NCBI RefSeq assembly: GCF_003943815.1
Contig: NZ_RJNA01000002.1
Span: forward strand, 48,240-112,239
Direction: 5' to 3'
Length of the DNA: 64,000 bases
Origin: Streptococcus cristatus
GTDB lineage: Bacteria; Bacillota; Bacilli; Lactobacillales; Streptococcaceae
Part shown: positions 8,705 to 18,030 of the stretch, piece by piece
Position numbering within the stretch: position 1 is the stretch's first letter
Layout: the number at the start of each line of letters is the position of its first letter
Program-made: the position numbers and the translations under genes
Notes under the pieces: model-generated
What the model saw: only the letters and a program-made list of their open reading frames with translations
Databases searched by the model: none
What the model was told of the DNA's origin: nothing

Positions 8705-8934
8705 AAAAGAAAAGGGCCTCCGTCTCTGAAACAGACGAAAGCCGTGGTACCACTGTTATTCGCTACCCTAAAAGGCAGCCTCTGAGCTCGTAACGTGAGC
8801 GACGTTTATGCTTAATCACACAAAAGATCACGAAGCATGTTCTTCGGTTTTTGCTTTCTTGGTACTGCTCTCAGCTATCAGTACTCTCTGTGCAAGTCAG
8901 CAAGCCTACTCTGCTTCTCTTTTACTCTTAAATT
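8705..8934 (-). ncRNA. T-box riboswitch controlling aspS(-gatCAB)
   Basis: The T-box core appears as the minus-strand sequence CAGTGGTACCACGG (plus 8742-8755). It is followed by a terminator with arms CGTCT/AGACG (8721-8737) and a T-run at 8705-8713. Stem I spans about 8822-8923: base stem AAAAGA/TCTTTT, a GTGA kink-turn, stem GAAGCA/TGCTTC, then a specifier loop with AGTA on the 5' side (8907-8910) and GAAGAACA on the 3' side (8845-8838). The triplet before the last loop purine is AAC (8841-8839), the Asn codon; GAA (Glu) overlaps it one base earlier. The UGGN base is U, which pairs best with an A73 tRNA, so specificity should be tested. Confidence 0.9.
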
Positions 8935-9485
8935 GTATCTATTATAGTCGAACCCAGAACATTTTGCAAGTGGTTTAAGGCAAATTTGTGATTTTCCTCT
9001 GAAATCGAAGCCACAGCCGTTTCTACAACCTGAATCTGATAACCAAGATTATAGGCATCAATCGCTGTATGCAGGACGCAAATATCCGTCAAGACTCCTG
9101 TCAAAATAACTGTATCTACCTTTCTTTCCCGCAGGCGGATATCTAAATCCGTGCCAGAAAAAGCAGAATAATGACGTTTATCCATCCAAAAGACCCGAGG
9201 GTCTGCTTGATGCTTCTCATAAAAATCAGCCAAAGGACCATAAAGATTACGACCACTGGTTCCTTTGATATTATGAGGTGGAAACAGCTTGCTCTCAGGA
9301 TGAAAGGCATCATTTTCATCGTGGGCATCAATAGTAAAGAAGATATAGTCGCCCCGATCAAAAGCTGCCTCGGTTACTTGAGCAATGGCTTCAGAAATTG
9401 CCTGAGCTGGCGCTCCTGCTGTCAGCTTGCCCTCATCTGCAACAAAATCAACTGTATAATCAATGGAAATCAGCGCTCTTGCCAT
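8928..9485 (-). CDS. Isochorismatase-family cysteine hydrolase, nicotinamidase-like
   Basis: 185 residues. The predicted catalytic triad of the family is visible: D9 (ISIDYTVDF), K103 (WMDKRHYSAF) and C136 (TDICVLHT). The cis-peptide turn GV is at 130-131. Metal ligands typical of nicotinamidase are at D53, H55 and H71. It therefore probably deamidates nicotinamide to nicotinate for NAD salvage, though other amides are possible. Its ATG overlaps the codY stop by one base (TAATG), so the two are co-translated. The aspS promoter is embedded in its last 40 bases. Confidence 0.85.
   Translation of the reverse strand: MARALISIDYTVDFVADEGKLTAGAPAQAISEAIAQVTEAAFDRGDYIFFTIDAHDENDAFHPESKLFPPHNIKGTSGRNLYGPLADFYEKHQADPRVFWMDKRHYSAFSGTDLDIRLRERKVDTVILTGVLTDICVLHTAIDAYNLGYQIQVVETAVASISEENHKFALNHLQNVLGSTIIDTI
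8941..8969 (-). promoter_or_regulatory. Promoter of the T-box / aspS transcript
   Basis: Minus-strand TTGCAA (plus 8964-8969) and TATAAT (8941-8946) are exactly 17 bases apart. The promoter lies inside the 3' end of the PncA-like gene, and the predicted start falls at about 8934, just before stem I. Confidence 0.85.
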
Positions 9486-10273
9486 TAGTAATCCCTCTTT
9501 TTAATTTCCTCAAAAACATCTGGAATCAGGACTTTCAGATAAGTTCCCTTCATCCCCAGCGAGCGGCTTTCAATAATCCCCGCACTTTCCAGCTTGCGCA
9601 AAGCATTGACAATCACTGAGCGGGTAATTCCGATGCGGTCAGCAATGACAGAAGCCGTCAGTTGCCCTTCATTGCCATTGAGCTCGCCCAGAATAGCTGA
9701 AACAGCTCTTAGCTCTGAGTAAGACAGAGTATTGACCGCCATGGTCACAGCTGTCCGGCGACGGATGTTCTTCTCGTCCTCTTCCCGCTGGAAGTTAAGC
9801 AGCTGGATACCGACCACTGTGCTGGCAATCTCAACCAGAATCAAGTCATCATCCAAAAATTCTTTATCATTGCGCCAGATAATCAGCGAGCCCAAGCGAA
9901 TTCCTGAAACATGAATGGGAGCAATGGTAGTCAGGCCATCTGGAAATTCATCCTTGGTTTCCACTGGGAAAATGGTTAAATCGTGAGTTACAGGCAGATT
10001 AGCCTCCGTCTCATACACCATGTTTGCTTCTTGGACGTATTCTTTGGGGAATGTCTTGTCTTGGAAAAAGGCTTCTACACGATCATTATTTGTCTTGTAG
10101 CGCATGAAATAGCCCAAGAGACGACCCTTGCTGTTGATGATGCAGGCATTGCAATGAATAATATCAGCAAGCTGGCGAGTGATCGCATTGTAAGGAAGTT
10201 CCTCCTGAAGTTGCTCTTCTGAACGTTTCAAGATAGAAGTAATCTTCCTTGTTTTTTCTAATAGTTTTGCCAT
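9485..10273 (-). CDS. codY: GTP- and branched-chain-amino-acid-sensing regulator CodY
   Basis: Global repressor of amino acid biosynthesis and transport genes in rich medium. 262 residues, the family length. The N-terminal GAF domain (about 1-155) senses isoleucine, leucine and valine, and starts [20 protein letters not shown]. The C-terminal winged helix-turn-helix includes [23 protein letters not shown] is preceded by GAGG. A near-perfect CodY box abuts its own promoter, which predicts autoregulation. It is co-translated with the PncA-like hydrolase. Confidence 0.98.
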   Translation of the reverse strand: MAKLLEKTRKITSILKRSEEQLQEELPYNAITRQLADIIHCNACIINSKGRLLGYFMRYKTNNDRVEAFFQDKTFPKEYVQEANMVYETEANLPVTHDLTIFPVETKDEFPDGLTTIAPIHVSGIRLGSLIIWRNDKEFLDDDLILVEIASTVVGIQLLNFQREEDEKNIRRRTAVTMAVNTLSYSELRAVSAILGELNGNEGQLTASVIADRIGITRSVIVNALRKLESAGIIESRSLGMKGTYLKVLIPDVFEEIKKRDY

Positions 10274-10300
10274 ACATTTACCTCGTATTTAGTCTCCTTG

Positions 10301-10345
10301 ATTGTACCATAATCGACCGAAATTTTCAATAATTATCTGAAAATT
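10301..10345 (-). promoter_or_regulatory. codY promoter and CodY box
   Basis: Minus-strand TTGAAA (plus 10324-10329) and TACAAT (10301-10306) are 17 bases apart, with an upstream TGG giving extended -10 character. Directly upstream, AATTATCTGAAAATT (10331-10345) matches the CodY consensus at 14 of 15 positions, one base from the -35. Confidence 0.8.
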
Positions 10346-10369
10346 GTGTATTGAAAAAAAATTCGCTAC

Positions 10370-10390
10370 AATTCTGAAAGATTCAGAATT
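10370..10390. promoter_or_regulatory. Perfect palindrome upstream of codY
   Basis: AATTCTGAA-AGA-TTCAGAATT is a perfect 9-bp inverted repeat. It contains the TTCAGAA core of CodY sites and lies 25 bases upstream of the strong CodY box, so it may be a second CodY site. Confidence 0.5.
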
Positions 10391-10417
10391 TAATGATTGC
10401 GAAAAAATCACTTCATC

Positions 10418-10463
10418 AAAAAAACCATTTAAAACAATTCTTAGACGAATTTATTTTAAACGG
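10418..10463 (-). terminator. Terminator of the aminotransferase gene
   Basis: On the minus strand a long hairpin (arms around 10447-10463 and 10425-10440, containing TTTAAAA/TTTTAAA) is followed by seven Ts (10418-10424). It lies just after the aminotransferase stop. Confidence 0.75.
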
Positions 10464-10484
10464 TTTATGACTTGTATTTTATGC

Positions 10485-11699
10485 TTATCTGCGGTATTGG
10501 CGCAGGAAGCGCGTCATTTTTTCTTGGATTTGAGCTAGCTCATCCACCCGCGGCAGATAAACGATTCGGAAATGATCTGGATCCTTCCAGTTAAAGCCTC
10601 GTCCATGGACAAGGAGGACTTTTTCCTGCTTGAGGAAATCCAAGACAAACTGCTCATCATCATCGATACGGTACATTTCTCGATCAATCTTCGGGAAGAT
10701 GTAAAGACCCGCCTTAGGTTTGACTGCAGACAAACCTGGAATATCTTGAATGGCATTGTAAATGAAGTTTCTCTGTTCATAGATACGGCCACCTGGCAAA
10801 AGCAGTTCATCCACCGACTGGTGACCTCCAAGCGATGTTTGGACGACCTGCTGGGCCAAGACGTTGGAGCACAAGCGCATATTGGAAAGCATATTAAGAC
10901 CTTCGATATAGCCTTTAACATGCCGCTTAGGACCAGATAGCACCATCCAGCCAACTCGGAAGCCAGCGATACGGTGGGATTTTGACAAGCCATTCATACT
11001 AACGCAGAAAACATCAGGAGCCAGACTAGCTACAGGCGTATGCACATGTCCATCCATCACCATGCGGTCATAAATTTCATCCGCGAAGATAATAAGATTG
11101 TTCTGGCGCGCAATTTCCACAATCTCTAACAAAAGGTCGTCAGGATAAAGTGCTCCTGTTGGATTGTTAGGATTGATGATAATGATAGCCTTAGTATTAG
11201 AGGTGATTTTTGACTTGATGTCGTCAATATCTGGATACCATTCTGCCTGCTCATCACAGACATAGTGAACAGCATTCCCACCAGCCAGACTAACTGCAGC
11301 CGTCCAGAGCGGGTAGTCCGGCATCGGTACTAAGACCTCATCTCCATCATCCAAGAGTCCCTGCATAGACATAACAATCAGCTCGCTGACTCCATTTCCA
11401 AGATAAATATCATCGATATCAACATTAGGGAAATTTCTGAGCTGACAATACTGCATAATGGCCTTACGGGCTGAGAAAATCCCCTTAGAATCAGAGTACC
11501 CCTCACTATCACGCGCATTCATAATCAAATCATGAATGACCTCGTCTGGAGCAGTGAAACCAAATTCGGCTGGATTTCCTGTGTTCAGGCGGAGAATTTT
11601 TTCTCCATTAGCCCGCATCCGCATCGCTTCATCCAAAACCGGTCCACGAATATCATAGGCTACATGCTCCAGTTTGCTGGACTTATTAAATTCTTTCAT
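10485..11699 (-). CDS. PLP-dependent aminotransferase, AlaT/AlaA type
   Basis: Fold-type I class I/II aminotransferase of 404 residues, probably pyruvate/alanine with glutamate. Visible motifs are NPNNPTGALYP (cofactor/substrate loop), FADEIYDRM, and the Schiff-base lysine in MNGLSKSHRIAGFRVGW. The start MKEFNKSSKLEHVAYDIRGP matches the AlaT-like group. It has its own promoter, with TTGTCA (plus 11754-11759) and TATAAT (11731-11736) 17 bases apart, and its own terminator, so it is independent of codY although adjacent. The exact substrate is inferred. Confidence 0.88.
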   Translation of the reverse strand: MKEFNKSSKLEHVAYDIRGPVLDEAMRMRANGEKILRLNTGNPAEFGFTAPDEVIHDLIMNARDSEGYSDSKGIFSARKAIMQYCQLRNFPNVDIDDIYLGNGVSELIVMSMQGLLDDGDEVLVPMPDYPLWTAAVSLAGGNAVHYVCDEQAEWYPDIDDIKSKITSNTKAIIIINPNNPTGALYPDDLLLEIVEIARQNNLIIFADEIYDRMVMDGHVHTPVASLAPDVFCVSMNGLSKSHRIAGFRVGWMVLSGPKRHVKGYIEGLNMLSNMRLCSNVLAQQVVQTSLGGHQSVDELLLPGGRIYEQRNFIYNAIQDIPGLSAVKPKAGLYIFPKIDREMYRIDDDEQFVLDFLKQEKVLLVHGRGFNWKDPDHFRIVYLPRVDELAQIQEKMTRFLRQYRR

Positions 11700-11730
11700 C
11701 CTATTTTCCTCAATTCATCTGAATGATTTT

Positions 11731-11759
11731 ATTATACCACCAGAAAAAAAGATTGACAA
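11731..11759 (-). promoter_or_regulatory. Promoter of the aminotransferase gene
   Basis: Minus-strand TTGTCA (plus 11754-11759), 17-base spacer, TATAAT (plus 11731-11736). Confidence 0.75.
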
Positions 11760-11869
11760 TCAGGAAGAATTTGGGAAAGCTCGTTTGAATTAAAATATAT
11801 CTTATAACTTAGGAAAATACACGTATCCATCACAATAATTTCACTTGATTTCTGAATTTCATTTGCAGC

Positions 11870-11898
11870 TTTACTTTTTTTCTGAAAAGGTTTACAAT
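11870..11898 (+). promoter_or_regulatory. usp promoter with weak CodY-like spacer
   Basis: TTTACT (11870-11875) and TACAAT (11893-11898) are 17 bases apart. The spacer contains TTTTTTCTGAAAAGG, which matches the CodY box at 11 of 15 positions with the core TTTTCTGAAAA intact. Confidence 0.55.
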
Positions 11899-11957
11899 AT
11901 AAGTGAAGATATTAAGAAGCTCGAATCTAGGATTCGACAAAAGATGGAGGTAGCTTT

Positions 11958-12413
11958 ATGACTCAACAAAAATATGAAAATATCATGGTCGCTGTTGACG
12001 GCTCTCGCGAAGCAGAACTCGCTTTTGAAAAAGGAGTTAATGTAGCGCTGAGAAATGCTTCTCGTTTGACAATTGCTCATGTGATTGATACACGGGCTCT
12101 CCAAAGCGTCTCAACCTTTGACGCTGAGGTCTACGAAGACCTCCAAGAAGAAGCACAAAAGTTGATGACAGAATACAAGGAAAAGGCGCAAAAAGCAGGG
12201 GTCAAATACGTTGATATCGTCATTGAATTGGGCAATCCCAAAACCCTCCTGTCAACTGACATTCCTGACGAACACAAGGTTGATTTGATTATGGTCGGAG
12301 CTACCGGTCTCAATGCCTTTGAACGCCTCCTAGTCGGCTCATCATCTGAGTATATCCTTCGCCACGCGAAAGTGGACTTACTGGTCGTTCGTGACAAAGA
12401 GAAAACATTCTAA
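11958..12413 (+). CDS. Universal stress protein, UspA family
   Basis: 151 residues, single Usp domain. It starts YENIMVAVDGSREAELAFEKG, the nucleotide-binding first strand and loop, and has the ATP-binding signature MVGATGLNAFERLLVGSSSEYIL near residues 113-134. Such small soluble proteins dimerise, often bind ATP, and support survival under stress; the molecular target is unknown. ATG follows GATGGAGG with good spacing. Monocistronic, divergent from the aminotransferase gene and ended by a strong terminator. Confidence 0.93.
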   Translation: MTQQKYENIMVAVDGSREAELAFEKGVNVALRNASRLTIAHVIDTRALQSVSTFDAEVYEDLQEEAQKLMTEYKEKAQKAGVKYVDIVIELGNPKTLLSTDIPDEHKVDLIMVGATGLNAFERLLVGSSSEYILRHAKVDLLVVRDKEKTF

Positions 12414-12470
12414 AATATCTAGTAGGTTGCTGCGATAGCTATGCCCTACTTCCCTCATAACTATAAGTTA

Positions 12471-12504
12471 AAATCCCTCATTAGGTTAGCCTAGTGAGGG
12501 ATTT
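12471..12504. terminator. Bidirectional terminator, usp / uvrA
   Basis: A 15-bp stem, AAATCCCTCATTAGG (12471-12485) with CCTAGTGAGGGATTT (12490-12504), containing one G-U pair. It separates convergent usp and uvrA. Confidence 0.85.
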
Positions 12505-12526
12505 GTGTTTTAGAACAATAAAAATC

Positions 12527-15361
12527 TTATTTCAGCTTACCTTTCAAATACCGGCCAGTGTAGCTGGCTGGATTGGCTGCAACCTCTTCTGGTGTACCCG
12601 TCGCAATAATCGTACCACCACCGACACCGCCTTCTGGGCCTAGGTCGATGATATGGTCAGCTGTCTTGATAACGTCCAGATTGTGCTCAATGACGAGGAC
12701 TGTATTGCCATCGTCCACGAAGCGAGCTAAAACCTTGAGCAAACGAGCAATATCCTCTGTATGAAGCCCTGTCGTCGGCTCATCCAAGATATAGAAGGAC
12801 TTACCAGTCGAGCGCTTGTGAAGTTCGCTGGCCAGCTTCATCCGCTGGGCTTCACCACCTGACAAGGTCGTGGCTGGCTGCCCTAGAGTCACATAGCCTA
12901 GTCCCACGTCCTTGATGGTCTGGAGTTTACGGGCAATTTTCGGAATATGCTGAAAGAACTCTACCGCATCATTGACCGTCATGTCCAGAACCTGAGCGAT
13001 ATTCTTCTCCTTGTAGTGGACTTCCAGAGTCTCACTATTATAGCGAGTGCCGTGGCAGACCTCACAGGCCACATAGACGTCAGGTAGGAAGTGCATCTCA
13101 ATCTTGATAATCCCATCACCCGAGCAGGCCTCACAGCGACCGCCCTTGACGTTAAAGCTGAAACGGCCCTTCTTGTAGCCGCGAATCTTGGCTTCATTGG
13201 TCTTGGCAAACAGATCGCGAATATCGTCAAAAACTCCAGTATAGGTAGCTGGATTCGAACGCGGTGTCCGGCCAATCGGGCTTTGGTCAATATCAATCAA
13301 GCGGTCCACATGCTCAATGCCACTGATTTTCTTGAACTTACCTGGTTTGGCAGAGTTGCGGTTAAGTTTTTGAGCAATGGCTTTTTTAAGAATAGAGTTG
13401 ACCAGCGTTGACTTACCGGATCCAGAAACTCCTGTCACAGCGATAAATTTGCCCAAGGGGAATCTAGCCGTGATATTCTGCAAGTTATTCTCCTGAGCCC
13501 CTGTCACTTCAATAAAGCGGCCATTACCTACACGGCGGTCCAATGGTACGGGGATCTCGCGCTTACCTGACAAGTATTGGCCAGTAATAGACTTCTTATT
13601 CTTAGCCACTTGCGTCGGAGTGCCGGCTGCAACGATTTCACCACCGAAAACACCAGCTCCTGGTCCCACATCAATCAGCCAGTCCGCCTCCCGCATGGTG
13701 TCCTCATCGTGCTCGACCACAATGAGGGTATTGCCCAGGTCGCGCATCTTCTTGAGGCTGGCAATCAGGCGGTCATTGTCACGCTGGTGCAAGCCAATAG
13801 AGGGCTCGTCCAGGATATAGAGGACCCCACTCAAGTTAGAACCAATCTGAGTCGCCAAGCGAATCCGCTGACTCTCACCTCCTGATAGAGTCCCAGCCGA
13901 GCGAGACAAAGTCAGGTAATTAAGACCAACGTTATTGAGGAAGGTCAGGCGGTCATGAATTTCTTTAAGAATAGGCCGCGCAATCGTAGCTTCATTGTCA
14001 GTTAAGCTAAGCTTGTCCAACTGGACCAAATGATCTGCAATAGACAAGTCTGAAATCTCACCGATATGCAAGCCATCTTCACCGCCAACCTTGACAGACA
14101 GAGCCTGAGGGCTGAGTCGATAACCATGGCAAGCCGCACAAGTCAGCTCATTCATATATGTCCGCATCTGCGTCCGAGTAAAATCACTATTGGTTTCATG
14201 GTAGCGACGGTTGATATTGGTGACAACCCCCTCAAAGGGAATGTCAATATCGCGTACGCCGCCAAATTCATTTTCATAATGGAAATGGAACTCCCGTCCA
14301 TCTGAGCCAAAGAAAATCAACTGCTTTTCTTCCTCAGTCAGCTCCTCAAAAGGCTTGTTCATATCAATGCCAAAGGCTGCCATAGCCTGCTCCAGCATCT
14401 GTGGATAGTAGTTGGAGGAGATGGGGTTCCAAGGCGCTAGCGCTCCTTCGCGCAAGGTCTTGCCAGCTTCTGGCACGACCACATCTAGATCCACTTCCAG
14501 TTTAACTCCCAGACCATCACAGTCTGGACAAGAACCAAAAGGCGCATTGAAAGAGAAGAGACGTGGCTCTAGCTCAGGCACTGTAAAGCCACATACTGGA
14601 CAGGCATAGTGCTCAGAAAAGAGTAGTTCTTGACCGTCCATGGTATCAATCACCACATAGCCCTCAGCAATCCGCAGAGCTGCTTCAACCGAGTCAAAGA
14701 GGCGGCTGCGCACTCCTTCCTTGATGACAATTCTGTCCACCACGACTTCAATATCATGCTGCTTGCTCTTAGAAAGCTCTGGCACTTCTGTTACATCGTA
14801 GACATCGCCATCCACGCGCACCCGGACATAACCATCTTTCTGAATCTTATCAAAAACGGTCTTATGCTGTCCCTTTTTCTTGCGAATGACCGGCGCTAAA
14901 ACCTGCAGCCGCTGACGCTCTGGCAATTCTAAGACCTTGTCGACAATCTGTTCAACAGACGAAGCCTTAATAGCTCCATGTCCATTGACACAGTAGGGCG
15001 TTCCAACACGCGCATAGAGCAAGCGCAGGTAATCATTGATTTCAGTGGCAGTTCCCACTGTTGAGCGCGGATTTTTACTGGTCGTCTTCTGGTCAATGGA
15101 AATAGCTGGGCTGAGACCATCAATCGAGTCCACATCCGGCTTTTCCATATTGCCCAAAAACTGCCGAGCATAGGCCGACAGACTCTCTACATAGCGGCGT
15201 TGCCCCTCAGCATAGAGGGTGTCAAAAGCCAGACTGGACTTGCCCGAACCAGACAGACCAGTCACCACGACCAGCTTGTCTCGGGGGATTTCTACATCAA
15301 TATTTTTTAAATTATGAGCTCGCGCTCCATGAATCACAATTTTATCTTGCATCTCTTCCAC
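12527..15361 (-). CDS. uvrA: UvrABC excision nuclease subunit A
   Basis: DNA-damage recognition ATPase of nucleotide excision repair; the UvrA dimer loads UvrB at lesions. 944 residues with two ABC modules: Walker [11 protein letters not shown] near residue 35, signatures [12 protein letters not shown] and [12 protein letters not shown], and zinc-finger cysteine pairs (CPVC and CEAC/CEVC). The first start is a GTG at 15361, giving [17 protein letters not shown] sits six bases upstream of this GTG but about 15 bases from the ATG at 15352, so the GTG start is preferred. It is divergent from corA. Confidence 0.97.
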   Translation of the reverse strand: MEEMQDKIVIHGARAHNLKNIDVEIPRDKLVVVTGLSGSGKSSLAFDTLYAEGQRRYVESLSAYARQFLGNMEKPDVDSIDGLSPAISIDQKTTSKNPRSTVGTATEINDYLRLLYARVGTPYCVNGHGAIKASSVEQIVDKVLELPERQRLQVLAPVIRKKKGQHKTVFDKIQKDGYVRVRVDGDVYDVTEVPELSKSKQHDIEVVVDRIVIKEGVRSRLFDSVEAALRIAEGYVVIDTMDGQELLFSEHYACPVCGFTVPELEPRLFSFNAPFGSCPDCDGLGVKLEVDLDVVVPEAGKTLREGALAPWNPISSNYYPQMLEQAMAAFGIDMNKPFEELTEEEKQLIFFGSDGREFHFHYENEFGGVRDIDIPFEGVVTNINRRYHETNSDFTRTQMRTYMNELTCAACHGYRLSPQALSVKVGGEDGLHIGEISDLSIADHLVQLDKLSLTDNEATIARPILKEIHDRLTFLNNVGLNYLTLSRSAGTLSGGESQRIRLATQIGSNLSGVLYILDEPSIGLHQRDNDRLIASLKKMRDLGNTLIVVEHDEDTMREADWLIDVGPGAGVFGGEIVAAGTPTQVAKNKKSITGQYLSGKREIPVPLDRRVGNGRFIEVTGAQENNLQNITARFPLGKFIAVTGVSGSGKSTLVNSILKKAIAQKLNRNSAKPGKFKKISGIEHVDRLIDIDQSPIGRTPRSNPATYTGVFDDIRDLFAKTNEAKIRGYKKGRFSFNVKGGRCEACSGDGIIKIEMHFLPDVYVACEVCHGTRYNSETLEVHYKEKNIAQVLDMTVNDAVEFFQHIPKIARKLQTIKDVGLGYVTLGQPATTLSGGEAQRMKLASELHKRSTGKSFYILDEPTTGLHTEDIARLLKVLARFVDDGNTVLVIEHNLDVIKTADHIIDLGPEGGVGGGTIIATGTPEEVAANPASYTGRYLKGKLK

Positions 15362-15474
15362 ACTTTACCTTTAGACTTCTTCTATTATAGCAAATTTTTC
15401 TGCAAACTTTTTCCCAAAAGACTAGAATTTGTAGTATAATAAGACGGTGCTTATAAACGATTCTAGGAGGAGAT

Positions 15475-16419
15475 ATGAAGCAAGTATTTTTATCAACAAC
15501 AACCGAGTTCAAGGAAATTGATACACTTGAATCAGGAACTTGGATAAATATGGTCAATCCTTCCCAAAATGAATCTTTAGAAATCGCAAACGCCTTTGGC
15601 ATTGACATAGCTGACCTACGAGCACCCCTCGATGCCGAGGAAATGTCTCGTGTCACCATCGAGGATGAATACACACTGATCATCGTAGACGTACCCATCA
15701 CCGAGGAGCGGAATAATCAGACTTACTATGTCACGATCCCGCTTGGTATTATCATCACAGAAGAAGCTATCATCACAACTTGCTTGGAAAAGCTGCCCCT
15801 GCTGGATATCTTTATCCACCGTCGCTTGCGTAACTTTTATACTTTCATGCGGTCACGTTTTATCTTTCAGATTCTCTACCGCAATGCCGAGCTGTATCTT
15901 ACGGCCCTGCGTTCCATTGACCGTAAGAGCGAGCAGATCGAAAGCCAATTGCACCAGTCGACTCGAAACGAAGAACTGATTGAGCTCATGGAGCTAGAAA
16001 AGACCATCGTCTATTTCAAAGCTTCCCTCAAAACCAATGAGCGCGTGATTAAAAAACTAACCAGCTCTACTAGCAATATTAAGAAATACTTGGAAGATGA
16101 GGATTTGCTGGAAGATACCCTGATTGAGACCCAGCAGGCCATCGAGATGGCTGATATTTATGGAAACATCCTCCACAGCATGACAGATACTTTTGCGTCC
16201 ATTATTTCCAACAACCAGAACAATGTCATGAAGACACTTGCTCTGGTAACCGTTGTTATGTCTATCCCGACCATGCTCTTCTCAGCCTACGGGATGAACT
16301 TCAAAGATAATGAACTGCCTCTAAACGGCGAGCCCAATGCCTTCTGGATTATCATGTTTATCGCCTTTGCTCTGAGCGGCTCTCTAACCCTCTACCTCTT
16401 CCATAAAAAATTATTCTAA
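15475..16419 (+). CDS. CorA-family divalent metal ion transporter
   Basis: 314-residue Mg2+/Co2+-type channel. A cytoplasmic N-terminal domain and long helices rich in E/K (residues ~130-250) lead to two C-terminal membrane helices. The first ends in the selectivity signature YGMNF (near residue 281), and the second is WIIMFIAFALSGSLTLYLF. ATG follows AGGAGG. A TATAAT near 15436 serves as the -10, with a poor -35. It is followed after 18 bases by the DUF1129 gene, so they form an operon. The ion specificity is inferred from the family. Confidence 0.93.
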   Translation: MKQVFLSTTTEFKEIDTLESGTWINMVNPSQNESLEIANAFGIDIADLRAPLDAEEMSRVTIEDEYTLIIVDVPITEERNNQTYYVTIPLGIIITEEAIITTCLEKLPLLDIFIHRRLRNFYTFMRSRFIFQILYRNAELYLTALRSIDRKSEQIESQLHQSTRNEELIELMELEKTIVYFKASLKTNERVIKKLTSSTSNIKKYLEDEDLLEDTLIETQQAIEMADIYGNILHSMTDTFASIISNNQNNVMKTLALVTVVMSIPTMLFSAYGMNFKDNELPLNGEPNAFWIIMFIAFALSGSLTLYLFHKKLF

Positions 16420-16437
16420 CCACCAGAAAGGACGCTT

Positions 16438-17112
16438 ATGTCACAAATAGTATCAGACAAACTAACCAAGAAAAACAAGGAATTTCTCCACATTGCTACT
16501 CATCAACTCCTCAAAGATGGCAAATCCGATGAAGAAGTGAAGGCAATCTTAGAGGAAATCATTCCAAACATTTTAGAAAATCAAGCCAAGGGTATCCCTG
16601 CCCGTGCTCTCTATGGGGCACCAACTTACTGGGCTTCTTCTCTCACTGCCAAAGAGCGCTATGATGCCGAGCATCCCAAGCAAAATGATGATCCTAAATG
16701 GATGATGCTGGATTCTGTCCTCTTCATTTTCGGTTTCTTTACCGTTCTGACTTCCATCGTTAATTTGGCATCTTCTCGACCATCTGTTTACGGCATGACG
16801 ACACTTGTCTTTGGTAGTATTGTCGGGGGTCTCGCTTTCTACGCCCTCTATCATTTCGTTTACCGTTTTTACGGACCAGACACTGACCGTAGCCAACGAC
16901 CACACCTACTCAAATCAATCCTTATTATGCTAGCAGCCATTGGGCTTTGGACCCTTTCAATCATTGGTTCTAGCTTACTGCCTGACTCTCTCAACCCACA
17001 TTTTTCAAATATCGCCGTTGCCATCATCGGAGGGATCACCCTAGCACTCCGTTTCTACCTCAAGAAGCGCTTCAATATCAAGAGTGCGACTATGGGACCA
17101 GCGAAATATTAA
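16438..17112 (+). CDS. DUF1129-family membrane protein
   Basis: 224 residues. The first ~70 residues are a charged cytoplasmic segment (SDKLTKKNKEFLHIATHQLL). Then come a linker with PTYWASSL and about four transmembrane helices between residues ~88 and 205, matching the DUF1129 layout seen downstream of corA in many streptococci. Function unknown. The RBS is GAAAGGACG. Co-transcribed with the CorA transporter and closed by a bidirectional terminator. Confidence 0.85.
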   Translation: MSQIVSDKLTKKNKEFLHIATHQLLKDGKSDEEVKAILEEIIPNILENQAKGIPARALYGAPTYWASSLTAKERYDAEHPKQNDDPKWMMLDSVLFIFGFFTVLTSIVNLASSRPSVYGMTTLVFGSIVGGLAFYALYHFVYRFYGPDTDRSQRPHLLKSILIMLAAIGLWTLSIIGSSLLPDSLNPHFSNIAVAIIGGITLALRFYLKKRFNIKSATMGPAKY

Positions 17113-17121
17113 ACAGCATAA

Positions 17122-17145
17122 AAAAGAGGTTTTGCAACCTCTTTT
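17122..17145. terminator. Bidirectional terminator after the corA operon
   Basis: AAAAGAGGTT (17122-17131) pairs with AACCTCTTTT (17136-17145) around a 4-base loop. The right arm overlaps the first bases of the convergent GNAT gene end. Confidence 0.85.
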
Positions 17146-17653
17146 ATTTTGCCCTTTTTGAAAAGTATAAGACCAAGTCGTCGTTATTCTCGCACGAAGC
17201 ATAGGACGTGAGTGGCTGATTTTGAAACCAAACTCCTGACCCATCTGGCATATAACCACGACCCACATACAGTCGTTGTGCTGGACCATAGCCTTTATGT
17301 AGCCCAACACCCAAGCTGACCACATCTGAATAATGCTGCGCTGCTTGCTCAGCTTTGTCCAATAAAGCTGTCCCAATTCCTCGCCTTTGGAAACTTTCAA
17401 AAACATTAAAATCCGTTAACTCAGGATAAAGGCCAGCAAAAGGTCCATGCTTTGCCAATGGGATGACTGTAATGTAGCCAGACAAAAATTCCCCAACAAC
17501 CGCCACCAAAACTTGGCGCTCACCCGCCTCTTGCTCCAGAAAGTAGTTTTTTAAAATCTCTCTCCGACCAGACCAACCTTGCTGGATAAAAGCATTCGAT
17601 AAGCCTTCAATATCCTCAAAAAGCATCTTTCTGATGGCTAGTTCTTCTGTCAT
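17144..17653 (-). CDS. GNAT-family N-acetyltransferase
   Basis: 169 residues with the acetyl-CoA binding segment FESFQRRGIGTALLDKAEQ (motif A, Q/RxxGxG/A) near residue 107 and the family's preceding strand VAVVGEFLSGYITVI. The acceptor substrate is unknown. It stands alone, convergent with DUF1129 and separated from rpsR by a terminator. ATG at 17653 is preceded by GGGAGG. Confidence 0.85.
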   Translation of the reverse strand: MTEELAIRKMLFEDIEGLSNAFIQQGWSGRREILKNYFLEQEAGERQVLVAVVGEFLSGYITVIPLAKHGPFAGLYPELTDFNVFESFQRRGIGTALLDKAEQAAQHYSDVVSLGVGLHKGYGPAQRLYVGRGYMPDGSGVWFQNQPLTSYASCENNDDLVLYFSKRAK

Positions 17654-17723
17654 GGCAAACCTCCCATATCTTGATGGTTTCTTCTATTATAACACTGTCC
17701 CTTTCTATCATCAAGACAGCAAA

Positions 17724-17746
17724 AATCCCTGCTAGAAGCAGGGATT
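17724..17746 (-). terminator. Terminator of the rpsF-ssb-rpsR operon
   Basis: AATCCCTGCT (17724-17733) and AGCAGGGATT (17737-17746) form a perfect 10-bp stem followed on the minus strand by a T-run. Confidence 0.9.
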
Positions 17747-17750
17747 CATA

Positions 17751-17990
17751 TTAGTCTTCATTTACGAAAGGCATCAAAGCCATTACGCGAGCGCGTTTGA
17801 TAGCTGTTGTTACTTTACGTTGGTTTTTAGCTGAAGTTCCTGTTACACGACGAGGAAGGATTTTCCCACGTTCTGAAACGAAACGGCTAAGAAGCTCAGT
17901 ATCTTTGTAATCAACATATTCAATCTTGTTTGCTGCGATGTAATCAACTTTTTTACGGCGTTTGAATCCGCCACGACGTTGTTGAGCCAT
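17751..17990 (-). CDS. rpsR: 30S ribosomal protein S18
   Basis: 79 residues. Contains [21 protein letters not shown] and the basic tail [23 protein letters not shown] that binds 16S rRNA together with S6. Last gene of rpsF-ssb-rpsR, the standard Firmicutes arrangement. ATG is preceded by AAAGGAG. Confidence 0.99.
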   Translation of the reverse strand: MAQQRRGGFKRRKKVDYIAANKIEYVDYKDTELLSRFVSERGKILPRRVTGTSAKNQRKVTTAIKRARVMALMPFVNED

Positions 17991-18030
17991 GTTATTCTCC
18001 TTTATATTATAGTTCTAGTTTTGTCCATTA

